Shown piece after piece: positions 17,349-26,114 of a stretch of 64,000 bases of DNA (position 1 is the stretch's first letter; each line of letters opens with the position of its first letter). This DNA is from Amorphus coralli DSM 19760 (GTDB taxonomy: Bacteria; Pseudomonadota; Alphaproteobacteria; Rhizobiales; Amorphaceae): assembly GCF_000374525.1 (NCBI RefSeq), contig NZ_KB894571.1, positions 496,001-560,000 of the forward strand, read 5' to 3'. Below the pieces are notes generated by a model, which was not told the origin of the DNA, ran no database searches, and worked only from the letters and a program-made list of their open reading frames with translations. The position numbers and the translations under genes were made by a program.

Positions 17349-18415
17349 CAGGCGTTCCCCAGTCTGTGCGCCATCCAGTCCGCCGCTTGCGTGCGGTAGG
17401 CATAGGCGCGGTTGTTGGCGACATGATTGCCGTCTTCGATGCGGTTGAGCGTGACCTCGCCGGGCACCAGCGAGGCAAGGCGTTCGCCGTGCTCCGGCGG
17501 AATGATGCGGTCCTTTCCGCCAACGACAATGTAGAGCGGACAGGCGAGCCGTGGCGCGGCTTCTGCCAGGGTCACCCGGTCCGCGACGGCCCTGGCCGCA
17601 GCCTCGTCCGCCGCGTGCGCCCGGGCGATGAAGGCACGACGCGTGAGACCGGGAATGGTTTCGAAGATGGCGCCGAAATCGAACGGGCCGGACAGCGCTA
17701 TGCAGGCGCGGATGCGATCGTCGAAGGCGGCGGCGCGCGGCGCGTAGTAGCCCCCGAAACTGACCCCCCAGATCCCGATCCGCCGGGCATCGATGTCCGG
17801 GCGCCCCACCAGCACATCCAGGATGGCGCTCACCGGCCGCTCGTACTCCGGACAGATCGGCAGGTCGTACTCCGCCTCTCCCTGTCCCGGCCCGTCGAAG
17901 GCGAAGGTCGCCATGCCGCGATCGAGCAGCACGGCCTCGTTGGTGTCCATCTCTTCCTTGGCCGAATCCAGCCCCATTGCCATCAGCACCAGCGGCGGGC
18001 GGTCCACCCCTGCGGGCCGACGCAGGTTGCCGGCGAGCACGCCACCCTCGAAGGCGATCTCCACCCGTTCGCCGGGCGGCATCAGGAGCGGCAGGGCACG
18101 GGTCCGGCAGGATACCGCCTTGTCGTGCGCCGCCCGCATCTCCTCGGGGCGATGCACAAACAGAAACTTGCCAAAATGGTAGCAGGCCGCCGCCGTGGAG
18201 AAATGCTCGCCTGCCGAGAGCAACCGTCCCTCGCCAAGCGCCGTCCCGCCAAGACCGGCATGAACGTCACCGCGGGCGCTCCACAGGGCGCACCAGTCAT
18301 CCCAGCGTGTGACGGTGGATGCAACCTCCTCGAAGTCCGGAAGCGGCACTCCGTTCGCCACGAAGCGCGGCGCCCAGTGGTCGATTGCCGACTGCACGAC
18401 GGGATCGCGCTTCAC
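17348..18415 (-). CDS. Alpha/beta hydrolase, dihydropseudooxynicotine-hydrolase-like
   Basis: A 355-residue hydrolase with an N-terminal helical cap and a full catalytic triad: Ser219 in GVSFG (217-221), the Asp of VVGGKDRIIPPEHG and the His of DGNHVANN. It also shares FDGPGQGEA (173-181) with its neighbour. The family includes 2,6-dihydropseudooxynicotine hydrolase, which cleaves a C-C bond next to a ketone during nicotine breakdown, and various esterases, so the substrate here is unknown. It is the first gene of a two-gene operon whose promoter region carries a LacI-type operator (18516-18529) shared in sequence with the LacI-gene and M24-gene promoters. It is divergent from the Liv-type transporter, pointing to hydrolysis of an imported compound. 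Confidence 0.85.
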   Translation of the reverse strand: MKRDPVVQSAIDHWAPRFVANGVPLPDFEEVASTVTRWDDWCALWSARGDVHAGLGGTALGEGRLLSAGEHFSTAAACYHFGKFLFVHRPEEMRAAHDKAVSCRTRALPLLMPPGERVEIAFEGGVLAGNLRRPAGVDRPPLVLMAMGLDSAKEEMDTNEAVLLDRGMATFAFDGPGQGEAEYDLPICPEYERPVSAILDVLVGRPDIDARRIGIWGVSFGGYYAPRAAAFDDRIRACIALSGPFDFGAIFETIPGLTRRAFIARAHAADEAAARAVADRVTLAEAAPRLACPLYIVVGGKDRIIPPEHGERLASLVPGEVTLNRIEDGNHVANNRAYAYRTQAADWMAHRLGNA

Positions 18416-18515
18416 TCTCCGCCCTCCTATTCACCCCCGCATTGGCCGCGAGGCCCGGTTTCCCTGGTCGCCGACCCGCAACGTGCCCCCATCCATTTAT
18501 ATATGCAAACGGATG

Positions 18516-18529
18516 TGCAAACGATTGCA
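18516..18529. promoter_or_regulatory. LacI-family operator O1
   Basis: The sequence TGCAAACGATTGCA is a palindrome with one mismatch and a central CpG, the layout bound by LacI-family repressors. Its reverse complement is identical to the site next to the LacI gene (27342-27355). It lies about 100 bp upstream of the 17348-18415 hydrolase gene, beside its TATATAAAT element. Confidence 0.75.
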
Positions 18530-18715
18530 TTTACAGCTATCCCATCGGTTATTCGAGCCGCCGCATTCCGTCAAGCACGGCCCGAATGAACTCGGCCTGA
18601 CAGGCCAAACGACGACCGTGGGCTGAAATCTGAACCAATTCCATGGTTGGGTTGCTAAAATTCACCCCTCGACGCATCTCCTCTTGACGACCGGGGGAGA
18701 ACGTCGCAGCATTCA

Positions 18716-18729
18716 TGCAATCGATTGCG
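18716..18729. promoter_or_regulatory. LacI-family operator O2
   Basis: TGCAATCGATTGCG contains a perfect 12-bp palindrome, GCAATCGATTGC (18717-18728), and differs from the 37221-37234 site only in its last base. It sits 41 bp upstream of the substrate-binding-protein start, where a bound repressor would block transcription of the transporter operon. Confidence 0.75.
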
Positions 18730-18770
18730 TGGCGATCAACGTCACCATTACCAGAGGGGAGGAACGTCCA

Positions 18771-20045
18771 GTGATCCGTACCATCACGCTATGCGCGGTT
18801 GCGGCGCTCGGCCTGTCGGCCGGGGCCCATGCGGCCGATCCGATCAAGATCGGCGCCTCGCTGCCGTTGACCGGCAACTTCTCGGTCAGCGGCGAGAAGC
18901 ATGAGAAGGGCTACCAGCTTTGCGTCGACCTGATCAACGAGAAGGGCGGCCTGCTCGGCCGTGAGCTCGACCTGATCATTTCCGACAACCGGTCCGATAT
19001 CGGCACGGCGCTCAGCCAGTACGAGCGCTTCATCAACGTCGATGACGTCGATCTGGTGTTCGGCACCTTCTCGTCGAAGCTTACCTTCCCGATCTCGGCG
19101 GTTCTCGCCAAGAACGGCATGGTTCATCCGATTCCCGCCGGCGGCGCCCTGCGCATCTACACCCAGGGTCACGACAACATCTTCTATTTCCAGCAGAACG
19201 CCGCCGAGTATATCGGCTCCAGCGTCGAGGGCGTGCTGAAGAACCTCGTCGACGAGGGCGAGCGGCCGTCGAAGGCGGCGCTGGTCCACGCCGACGACTT
19301 CTTCGCCAACGCCATCGCCGCCGGCCTGCTCGGCCAGAAGGTGACCGATCCCGGCGGCGGTGAGGTTGCGGACCTGTCGCCCGGCTATCTGGCCGATGCC
19401 GGCATGGAGGTCGTCTACACCGAGAAGTGGCCGGAAGAGGGCTTCTCCGACTGGCTCAACCTCGCCAACTCCATCAAGAACTCCGGCGCTGACCTCGTGG
19501 TCGGCCTGACCGCGTCTGCGGAAGAGGCCGTGCAGCTGACCCGCGCCCTGAAGACGGTCCGGGCCAACCCGAAGATGCTCTATCTCAGCCAGGGCACCCA
19601 GGCGGAGTATCTGGAAGGCGTCGGCGCCGATGCCGCGCAGGGCACCCTCGTCCACACCTCGTGGCACGAGGCCGTACCGTTCGTCGGCCAGCTGGCCGGC
19701 GAGGACTTCAGCAACCAGGACTTCCAGGAAGCCTTCGAGGCGAAGTACGGCAACAAGCCGGACGAGGATTCCGCGATCCCGTTCGCGGTCTGCCAGGGCA
19801 TGGAGCAGGCCGTCATCGGCGCCAACAGCACCGACAACGCCAAGATGGGTGAGTGGCTCTACGCCCGCACCAAGGAAGACCCGGCACGCACCGTGCTCGG
19901 CCCGTTCTCCTGGAACGATGTCGGACTGCCGGTCGACCGCCCCTTCCTGATCGCCCAGTGGCAGAATGGCCAGCTCAAGTTCGTCTACCCGACAGACGAA
20001 TTCGAGGGCGTGTCCGATCTCGTGCACCCCAAGCCCGAGTGGTGA
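18771..20045 (+). CDS. Liv-type ABC transporter periplasmic binding protein
   Basis: A 424-residue periplasmic binding protein (Peripla_BP_6 / LivK-like). The GTG at 18771 is chosen because it follows GGGGAGGA and yields a clean signal peptide VIRTITLCAVAALGLSAGA ending AHA before ADPIKIG. The mature protein opens KIGASLPLTGNFSVSGEKHEKG, the typical first strand and loop of this family, and is longer than the 345-residue E. coli LivK. It is the first gene of a five-gene K-G-F-H-M operon. Liv-type systems import many compounds besides branched-chain amino acids (amides, urea, aromatic acids), and the neighbouring catabolic genes suggest such a substrate. Expression is probably repressed through operator O2. 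The leftward frame extension to 18684 is non-coding. Confidence 0.92.
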   Translation: MIRTITLCAVAALGLSAGAHAADPIKIGASLPLTGNFSVSGEKHEKGYQLCVDLINEKGGLLGRELDLIISDNRSDIGTALSQYERFINVDDVDLVFGTFSSKLTFPISAVLAKNGMVHPIPAGGALRIYTQGHDNIFYFQQNAAEYIGSSVEGVLKNLVDEGERPSKAALVHADDFFANAIAAGLLGQKVTDPGGGEVADLSPGYLADAGMEVVYTEKWPEEGFSDWLNLANSIKNSGADLVVGLTASAEEAVQLTRALKTVRANPKMLYLSQGTQAEYLEGVGADAAQGTLVHTSWHEAVPFVGQLAGEDFSNQDFQEAFEAKYGNKPDEDSAIPFAVCQGMEQAVIGANSTDNAKMGEWLYARTKEDPARTVLGPFSWNDVGLPVDRPFLIAQWQNGQLKFVYPTDEFEGVSDLVHPKPEW

Positions 20046-20054
20046 GGCAAACCG

Positions 20055-20080
20055 GCGGGGCGGGCTCAGGCCCGTCCCGC
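20055..20080 (+). promoter_or_regulatory. Intra-operon hairpin after the binding-protein gene
   Basis: An 11-bp stem GCGGGGCGGGC / GCCCGTCCCGC (one G-U pair) with a TCAG loop, 10 bp past the binding-protein stop and with no U-tract. Such hairpins often stabilise the upstream mRNA or reduce read-through, so that the binding protein is made in excess over the transporter subunits. Confidence 0.55.
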
Positions 20081-20123
20081 AGCCTGCGAGACCGCATCGA
20101 TTTGGCCTCCTGGAGACGCGACC

Positions 20124-20886
20124 GTGTTACGGGTAGAGGGACTGTGTAAGCACTTCGGCGGCATTCGCGCCGTGGATCAGTGTTCGTTCGAGATCGCCAA
20201 GGGCTCGATCTCCGCACTCATCGGCCCGAACGGGGCCGGCAAGACCACCGCTTTCAACTGCATCAGCCGCACCATGGAGCCGACCGCCGGCAAGGTCTGG
20301 CTGGACGGCAAGCGCATCGATCATCTCAAGCCGCACAAGGTCACCCGTCTCGGCCTGTCGCGCACCTTCCAGATCACCCGCAGCCTGGAAGACCTGACCG
20401 TCCTTGAAAATCTCTGCGTTCAGGCCACCAGCCACGGATTCGCCCGGCTGGTCGGTCCCTCCATCAGCGAGGAGGAGCGCGCCAAGGCCGAGGAAATCCT
20501 CGACTTCCTGGGCATTTCCCGCCTCGCCTACGAGCAGGCGCGCAACCTGTCCTATGGGCAGCGCAAGCTCATGGACTTCGCGGCGCTGCTGATGTCCGAC
20601 CCGAAGATCATCCTGCTCGACGAGCCGGCCGGCGGCGTCAATCCGCGCCTGCTCGACGACATCGTCGAGCACATCCGCGCGCTGCATGCCCGCGGCCTCA
20701 CCGTGCTCATCGTCGAGCACAACATGGAGCTGGTGATGAGCCTCTGCGAGCACATCGTGGTGATGGCCCAGGGGCGCGTCATCGCCGACGGTCCGCCCGA
20801 CGCCATCAAGGCCAACCCGGAAGTGTTGGAGGCCTATCTCGGTGCCTCGACGGCCGCCGAGGAGACCAGTGACGCGGAGGCGGCCC

Positions 20887-20894
<8 letters not shown>
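20124..20894 (+). CDS. livG: Liv-type ABC transporter ATPase (LivG-like)
   Basis: A 256-residue cytoplasmic ATPase subunit starting at GTG 20124 after a GGAGA ribosome site. It has Walker A GPNGAGKTTAFNCIS near residues 34-48, the ABC signature LSYGQRKLMDFA, Walker B IILLDEPAGGVNP and the switch histidine in IVEHNME. The insertion between Walker A and signature (TFQITRSLEDLTVLENL) is typical of LivG. Its stop overlaps the start of the LivF-like gene by 8 bp. It should pair with LivF to power import of whatever the 18771-20045 protein binds. The gene symbol denotes family only; leucine transport is not implied. Confidence 0.93.
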
Positions 20895-21621
<727 letters not shown>

Positions 21622-21631
21622 GGAGACCGTT

Positions 21632-22510
21632 ATGGGACACACCCTTCAGATCCTGATCCTCGGCCTGTGCCTCGGCGGCGTCTATGCGCTGATGGCCTGC
21701 GGCCTGTCGCTCGTCTTCGGAGTGATGCGCATCGTCAATCTGGCGCACCCGTCGCTGATCATCGCCGGTGCCTTCATCTCCTACTGGTGCTTCACGCTGT
21801 TCGGCATCGACCCGATCCTGTCGCTGCCGATCTCGGCCGCCATCCTCTTCGTGATCGGCCTGATCCTCTACAAGCTGGTCTTCGAGAAGGAGGCCCGCAG
21901 CGCCAAATACTCCGAGATGACCGTGCTCCTCACCTTCGCCGTCGCGATGGTGGTGGATGGGGCGCTGGGCGCGATGTTTTCCAACACCCAGCGCGTGACG
22001 TCGCCCGACTACGCCACGGATGCCTTCTTCTTCGGGACCATCTTCCTGCCGAAGGGGCAGCTCTATGCCGGGCTGATCTCCATCGCGATCATCATCGGCC
22101 TCGTCGCCTTCCTGCGCTACACGCGGCTCGGCTACGCCATCCGCGCCACCTCGCAGAACCGGGCGGCCGCCGAGCTCCTCGGCGTCAACGTCAACTTCGT
22201 GTCGCTGATCTCCTTCGGCATCGGCGTCGGCCTCGCCGGCGCGGCCGGGTCGCTGGTCTCCTTCGTCTTCTCCTTCTTCCCGGCAAAGCACTGGGAGTGG
22301 ATCGCGATCCTGATGTCGCTGGTGGTGCTGGGTGGCATGGGCTCGGTGCAGGGCACCGTGATCGGCGCCTTCCTGCTCGCGGTGATCTCCGCCTTCGTCG
22401 GCGCATACGCCGGTGCGACCTGGTCGACGATGACCTTCTTCGTCGCCCTCTTCGTCATTCTTCTGGTCCGGCCGCAAGGTCTCTTCGGAGAGAAGCCCGA
22501 ACATGTCTGA
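21632..22510 (+). CDS. livH: Liv-type ABC transporter permease (LivH-like)
   Basis: A 292-residue inner-membrane permease with about eight hydrophobic helices. LGGVYALMACGLSLVFGVM at the N-terminus, LRYTRLGYAIRATSQNRAAA near the middle (the EAA-like loop that touches the ATPases) and LVVLGGMGSVQGTVIGAFLL near the end are characteristic of LivH. AGGAG precedes the ATG by a few bases. It overlaps the LivM-like gene by 8 bp, so the two permease halves are translationally coupled. The substrate is unknown. Confidence 0.93.
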   Translation: MGHTLQILILGLCLGGVYALMACGLSLVFGVMRIVNLAHPSLIIAGAFISYWCFTLFGIDPILSLPISAAILFVIGLILYKLVFEKEARSAKYSEMTVLLTFAVAMVVDGALGAMFSNTQRVTSPDYATDAFFFGTIFLPKGQLYAGLISIAIIIGLVAFLRYTRLGYAIRATSQNRAAAELLGVNVNFVSLISFGIGVGLAGAAGSLVSFVFSFFPAKHWEWIAILMSLVVLGGMGSVQGTVIGAFLLAVISAFVGAYAGATWSTMTFFVALFVILLVRPQGLFGEKPEHV

Positions 22511-23552
22511 TACGTCCACCCAGAACCCGGACGCCGTCGCCGACGTCCTGTCGGCCCGCGAAGCCTACAATGCCGGACTGGCACGGTCCGGCGCGCGGGG
22601 CCGGTCGTGGACGGTCGCGGCCATCGTCCTCATTCTGCTGATCGCCCTGCCGGCCCTCCAGTTCGTCGGCAATTACAACTATGCCCTCCACATGGCGCTC
22701 TACACGCTCATGTACGTGGCGATGGCGTCGAGCTGGAACATCCTTGGCGGCTACACCGGCTACGTGTCACTGGGCCACAACGTGTTCTTCTGCATCGGCG
22801 GCTACGTCTCCGGCATGATCCTCGCCAAGATGGGGGTGAGCACGCTCATCACCGCGCCGCTGGCCGGTCTGGTGGCCGCCGCGGTCGGCGTTGGCGTCGG
22901 CACCATCACGCTGAGGATGCGGGGGCCGACCTTCATCATCTCCTCCATCGCGCTGCTGATGATCGTGCGCATCCTGTTCGACAATTGGGGCTATGTCGGC
23001 GGCGCCAACGGCGTGACGCTTCCGGTCACCGATCTCGACGTGCGCTGGGCGAAGATCCCCTACTATTACGCCATGCTCGTCATCGCGCTTCTCGCCGTGG
23101 TCGCCAGCTACCGGATCAAGCACTCCAAGTTCGGACTCGGCCTGCGAGCCATCTCCCAGGACGAGGTGAAGGCGGAAAGCGCCGGCATCGACACGGCCAC
23201 TTACAAGGTCGCCGCCTTTGCTGTCTCCGCCTTCTTCGTCGGCATGACCGGCGCCATCTGGGGCGAGTACCTGACCTACCTGCGGCCGAACATCTTCCTG
23301 ATCATCCTGGTCGCCGCCTACATGGTCCTGATGTGCATCATCGGCGGCAAGGGAACCGTGACGGGGCCGATCGTCGGCGCCATCCTGATTGTGGCCTTCA
23401 ACGAGTTCTTCGCGGCAACGCTGGGGGCCAGCGAGATCAACATCCTCGCCACCGGCCTGATCATGGTGCTGGTGCTGCTGTATTTCCCGCTCGGAGTTGT
23501 GGGCACCCTCGCCCAGAAGGGGCGTCTGCCTCGCTTCCTCGACTGGGACTGA
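22503..23552 (+). CDS. livM: Liv-type ABC transporter permease (LivM-like)
   Basis: A 349-residue inner-membrane permease with a hydrophilic N-terminus of about 40 residues and then eight to ten helices. GGYTGYVSLGHNVFFCIGGY and GLGLRAISQDEVKAESAGID are the LivM signatures; the latter is the coupling-helix loop. A late IIGGKGTVTGPIVGAIL segment matches the family. It is the last gene of the transporter operon and is followed 26 bp later by a perfect 13-bp hairpin that probably ends the transcript. Confidence 0.93.
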   Translation: MSDTSTQNPDAVADVLSAREAYNAGLARSGARGRSWTVAAIVLILLIALPALQFVGNYNYALHMALYTLMYVAMASSWNILGGYTGYVSLGHNVFFCIGGYVSGMILAKMGVSTLITAPLAGLVAAAVGVGVGTITLRMRGPTFIISSIALLMIVRILFDNWGYVGGANGVTLPVTDLDVRWAKIPYYYAMLVIALLAVVASYRIKHSKFGLGLRAISQDEVKAESAGIDTATYKVAAFAVSAFFVGMTGAIWGEYLTYLRPNIFLIILVAAYMVLMCIIGGKGTVTGPIVGAILIVAFNEFFAATLGASEINILATGLIMVLVLLYFPLGVVGTLAQKGRLPRFLDWD

Positions 23553-23578
23553 CCCGCAGCAGCCCCCGAATATCCTCC

Positions 23579-23617
23579 GGATGCCGCGACGCGCCAACGT
23601 CGCGGCATCCGTCATTT
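23579..23617 (+). terminator. Hairpin terminator after the Liv-type operon
   Basis: Perfect 13-bp inverted repeat GGATGCCGCGACG (23579-23591) and CGTCGCGGCATCC (23598-23610) with loop CGCCAA, followed by GTCATTT. The tract is short, but the stem is very strong. Confidence 0.8.
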
Positions 23618-23639
23618 AACCCGCCAGTGGGACCGCCCG

Positions 23640-24422
23640 ATGCCTGATTTCGTACTCTACAACGCCCCGCAGTCGACCTGCAGCCAGCGGGTGCGCTTCG
23701 TCCTCAATGCCAAGGGTACCGTTTACGAGGAGCACAAGCTCGACCTGTTCTCCGGCGACCAGCTCAAGTCCGACTATCTTCGGATCAATCCCAACGGCGT
23801 GGTGCCGAGCATCGTCCATGACGGACGCGTGGTGATCGATTCCTCGGTAATCATGGAATATCTCGACGAGGTCGTGCCGGAGCTGGGCGCCTTCACCCCC
23901 GCCGATCCGGTTGAGCGCGGCCGGATGCGCTCCATGATGCGCTATATCGACGAAGTCCCGGCCCCGGCGATCCGCATCCCTTCCTACAACCTCGCCTTTC
24001 TCCCCCACTTCCAGACCATGAGCGAGGAGGAGTTCCTGGCGCTCGCCGACTCCAAGCCGCTGCGCAAGGAATTCCTTCTGAAGATGGGCCGCACCGGCTT
24101 TCCGCAGGCCGAGATGGACGAGGCCCTGGGCCGGCTGGCGCGGTCGGTGGCGCGCATGGACGACTGGATAGCGGAGAGCGGCGGGCCGTTCCTGCTCGGC
24201 GCGCAGATCACGCTCGCCGACATCATGGTGATGCCGGTGATGGTGCGGATGGACGACATCAACCTCCACACCATGTGGGCCGACCGGCCGCGCGTCGCCG
24301 CGTGGCTTGCGGCCGTGCGCGCCCATCCGGCGTTCGAGCCGACCTACTACACCGGCTCGCTGCTCACCGAGAAATATCCCCACCTCGCGAAGCTGCGCGA
24401 GGAGCGCGCTCACAACGCCTGA
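23640..24422 (+). CDS. Glutathione S-transferase family protein
   Basis: A 260-residue cytoplasmic protein with the GST plan. Residues 1-80 are an N-terminal thioredoxin-like domain (LYNAPQSTCSQRVRFVLN, with SxxS/C in the active-site position; NPNGVVPSIVHDG with the cis-Pro; DSSVIMEYLDE, the Glu/Ser pair that grips glutathione). An all-helical C-terminal domain follows, with LLGAQITLADIMVMPV. It resembles beta-etherase/haloacid-type or maleylacetoacetate-isomerase-type GSTs, and the substrate cannot be assigned. It is separated from the Liv-type operon by a terminator hairpin, so it may have its own promoter. Glutathione chemistry would fit the GFA protein further along, but a link is unproven. 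Confidence 0.85.
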   Translation: MPDFVLYNAPQSTCSQRVRFVLNAKGTVYEEHKLDLFSGDQLKSDYLRINPNGVVPSIVHDGRVVIDSSVIMEYLDEVVPELGAFTPADPVERGRMRSMMRYIDEVPAPAIRIPSYNLAFLPHFQTMSEEEFLALADSKPLRKEFLLKMGRTGFPQAEMDEALGRLARSVARMDDWIAESGGPFLLGAQITLADIMVMPVMVRMDDINLHTMWADRPRVAAWLAAVRAHPAFEPTYYTGSLLTEKYPHLAKLREERAHNA

Positions 24423-24468
24423 CCCGGGTTACCCGGCTACGCCGGACCGGCGCGGCCGCGAGACGTCG

Positions 24469-24927
24469 CTACCCGCGCGTTGCGCCGGCCAGCCTGTCAC
24501 GGACCGCTGCGAGCTTCTGGACGAGATCGCGCATTTCGGCGTCGCCCAGGCCGAGCGTGTCGGTGACGCACTGGGGCACGGCGCTCGCCTCCTCGCGGAT
24601 CGCCCTCCCCGCCTCCGTCAGGCGCACCCGCACCTGGCGCTCGTCCTCAGGATCGCGCTGTCGCGTCACGTACCCCTGCGCCTCCAGGCGCTTCAGCACC
24701 GGCGTCAGCGTGTTGGATTCAAGCCGCAGCGCCGCGCCCAGCTGCTTGACGGTTCGCCCGTCGCTCGCCCAGAGCGCGACCATGACCAGATATTGGGGAT
24801 AGGTCAGTCCGAACCGGTCCAGCAGCGGGCGGTAGAACTGATTGAAGGCGTGCTGGGCGGAGTAGATCGCAAAGCAGAGCATTTCCGCAACGTCGCCACC
24901 CTGCGGCGCGTCGGTCGTCTGTTTCAT
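24469..24927 (-). CDS. ohrR: OhrR-type MarR-family organic-hydroperoxide sensor
   Basis: A 152-residue winged-helix repressor of the OhrR group. The ATG at 24927 is preceded by GAGG at good spacing; upstream in-frame starts lack this. The peroxidatic Cys18 lies in LCFAIYSAQHAFNQFYRPLL, and LTYPQYLVMVALW is diagnostic of OhrR. A second cysteine, Cys120 (VPQCVTDTL), puts it in the 2-Cys class, in which organic peroxide drives an intersubunit disulfide and releases DNA. The recognition helix lies around GAALRLESNTLTPVLKRLE and the wing at RDPEDERQVRVRL. It is divergent from an alpha/beta hydrolase rather than the usual ohr gene, with two matching operator sequences between them. Confidence 0.9.
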   Translation of the reverse strand: MKQTTDAPQGGDVAEMLCFAIYSAQHAFNQFYRPLLDRFGLTYPQYLVMVALWASDGRTVKQLGAALRLESNTLTPVLKRLEAQGYVTRQRDPEDERQVRVRLTEAGRAIREEASAVPQCVTDTLGLGDAEMRDLVQKLAAVRDRLAGATRG

Positions 24928-24955
24928 ACGCATAACCTCATTCTTACCAGCTTCA

Positions 24956-24975
24956 TTTAAATCGCGCACGATTGG
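24956..24975. promoter_or_regulatory. OhrR-type operator, ohrR-proximal
   Basis: TTTAAATCGCGCACGATTGG lies 29 bp upstream of the ohrR start. Its TAATCGCGCACGATT-like core recurs at 25026-25047 and resembles OhrR sites described in rhizobia, so it probably mediates autorepression. Confidence 0.65.
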
Positions 24976-24986
24976 ATCGCAAGCGC

Positions 24987-25016
24987 TTGACTCCCGACCC
25001 GGGCATCACATATGAC
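24987..25016 (+). promoter_or_regulatory. Probable promoter of the alpha/beta hydrolase
   Basis: TTGACT (24987-24992), an 18-bp spacer and TATGAC (25011-25016) form a recognisable sigma-70 promoter pointing right. The second OhrR-type operator begins 10 bp downstream and would cover the start point. Confidence 0.55.
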
Positions 25017-25025
25017 TCTTACGCG

Positions 25026-25047
25026 ATTTAATCGCGCACGATTTAAC
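25026..25047. promoter_or_regulatory. OhrR-type operator, hydrolase-proximal
   Basis: ATTTAATCGCGCACGATTTA (20 bases within this interval) is a near-palindrome sharing the TCGCGCACGATT core with the ohrR-proximal site. It overlaps the expected transcription start of the hydrolase promoter, so bound OhrR would repress it. Confidence 0.65.
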
Positions 25048-25181
25048 TACGGGATGCGTGACGAGAACGCGGCCCCGACCCGGCCCCCAAAGGCGCCGAT
25101 GCCGGCGAGCAGCGCAGATCCCCTTTCGATCAACCGGCCAGCCGGCATGGGTTCGGCTGCGGCCAGCATGGAGATTGTGTG

Positions 25182-26003
25182 ATGGCGACTTTCACGACCA
25201 GCGACGGCACCGACATCTTCTACAAGGACTGGGGATCGGGTCAGCCGATCGTCTTTTCCCACGGCTGGCCGCTGAGCGGCGATGCCTGGGACGCGCAGAT
25301 GCTGTTCTTTTCCCAGAACAGCTTCCGGGTGATCGCCCACGATCGCCGTGGCCACGGACGCTCGGCCCAGCCTTTCGACGGCAACTCGATGGACCGCTAT
25401 GCCGACGATCTGGCCGAGCTGATCGAGCATCTCGATCTGACGGACATGGTGATGATCGGCCATTCCACCGGTGGCGGCGAGGTGTCCCGCTATATCGGCC
25501 GTCACGGCACGAGCCGTGTCGCCAAGGTCGTCCTGGTGGGGGCGGTTCCTCCGCTGATGCTGAAGACCGCGGCCAACCCGGAAGGCACGCCGATCGACGC
25601 CTTCAACGGCATTCGGCAGGGCACGGCCACCGACCGCTCAAACTTCTATCTCGGTCTGACGACGCCCTTCTACGGCTTCAACCGCGATGGCGTGGAGCAG
25701 AATGACGGTCTGCGTCACGGCTTCTGGCTGATGGGCATGCAGGGCGGCATCAAGGGTCAGTACGAGTGCATCCACGAGTTCTCCGAGGTCGATTACACGG
25801 AGGACCTCAAGGCCATCGACCGCCCGACCCTGATCATTCATGGCGACGACGACCAGATCGTGCCCATCGACGCCTCCGCCAGGAAAGCCGCGGCGATCGT
25901 CGCCGGCGCGGAGCTGAAGATCTACGAGGGTGGCTCGCACGGCCTCGCACAGACCGAGCCGAAGCGATTCAACGCCGACGTGCTGGCCTTCATCCGCGGC
26001 TGA
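25182..26003 (+). CDS. Alpha/beta hydrolase, non-heme chloroperoxidase family
   Basis: A 273-residue enzyme with the cofactor-free haloperoxidase/perhydrolase sequence pattern. It has [15 protein letters not shown] (oxyanion strand), HDRRGHGRS, the nucleophile elbow [18 protein letters not shown], the acid in [11 protein letters not shown] and the histidine in GGSHGLAQT. In vitro these enzymes make peracids from carboxylic acids and peroxide; their natural role is usually ester or lactone hydrolysis. The ATG at 25182 follows GGAGA; a GTG one codon earlier is also possible. It is divergent from ohrR and has an OhrR-type operator over its promoter, so it is probably induced by organic peroxides. 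Confidence 0.88.
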   Translation: MATFTTSDGTDIFYKDWGSGQPIVFSHGWPLSGDAWDAQMLFFSQNSFRVIAHDRRGHGRSAQPFDGNSMDRYADDLAELIEHLDLTDMVMIGHSTGGGEVSRYIGRHGTSRVAKVVLVGAVPPLMLKTAANPEGTPIDAFNGIRQGTATDRSNFYLGLTTPFYGFNRDGVEQNDGLRHGFWLMGMQGGIKGQYECIHEFSEVDYTEDLKAIDRPTLIIHGDDDQIVPIDASARKAAAIVAGAELKIYEGGSHGLAQTEPKRFNADVLAFIRG

Positions 26004-26114
26004 TCCGCGGCAGGCAAGATCGGCCGCTGGCAGGGGCCACGACGCAGAACGGCCGGGGCACGTCGTCATGCCCCGGCTGCCTTGTCATTCGGGAAGTCAC
26101 AAGCGCGAAGGGGC

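Larger units (their letters stand above)
18416..18770. promoter_or_regulatory. Divergent control region between hydrolase and transporter operons
   Basis: A 355-bp gap without a credible gene. On the minus strand a TATATAAAT stretch (18495-18503) could be the -10 region of the hydrolase operon, with a LacI-type operator immediately upstream overlapping the -35 position. On the plus strand a second operator lies 41 bp before the GTG start of the binding-protein gene, a position suited to repression. An extra half-site TGCAAAC is at 18504-18510. The ribosome site GGGGAGGA precedes the GTG at 18771. Confidence 0.6.
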
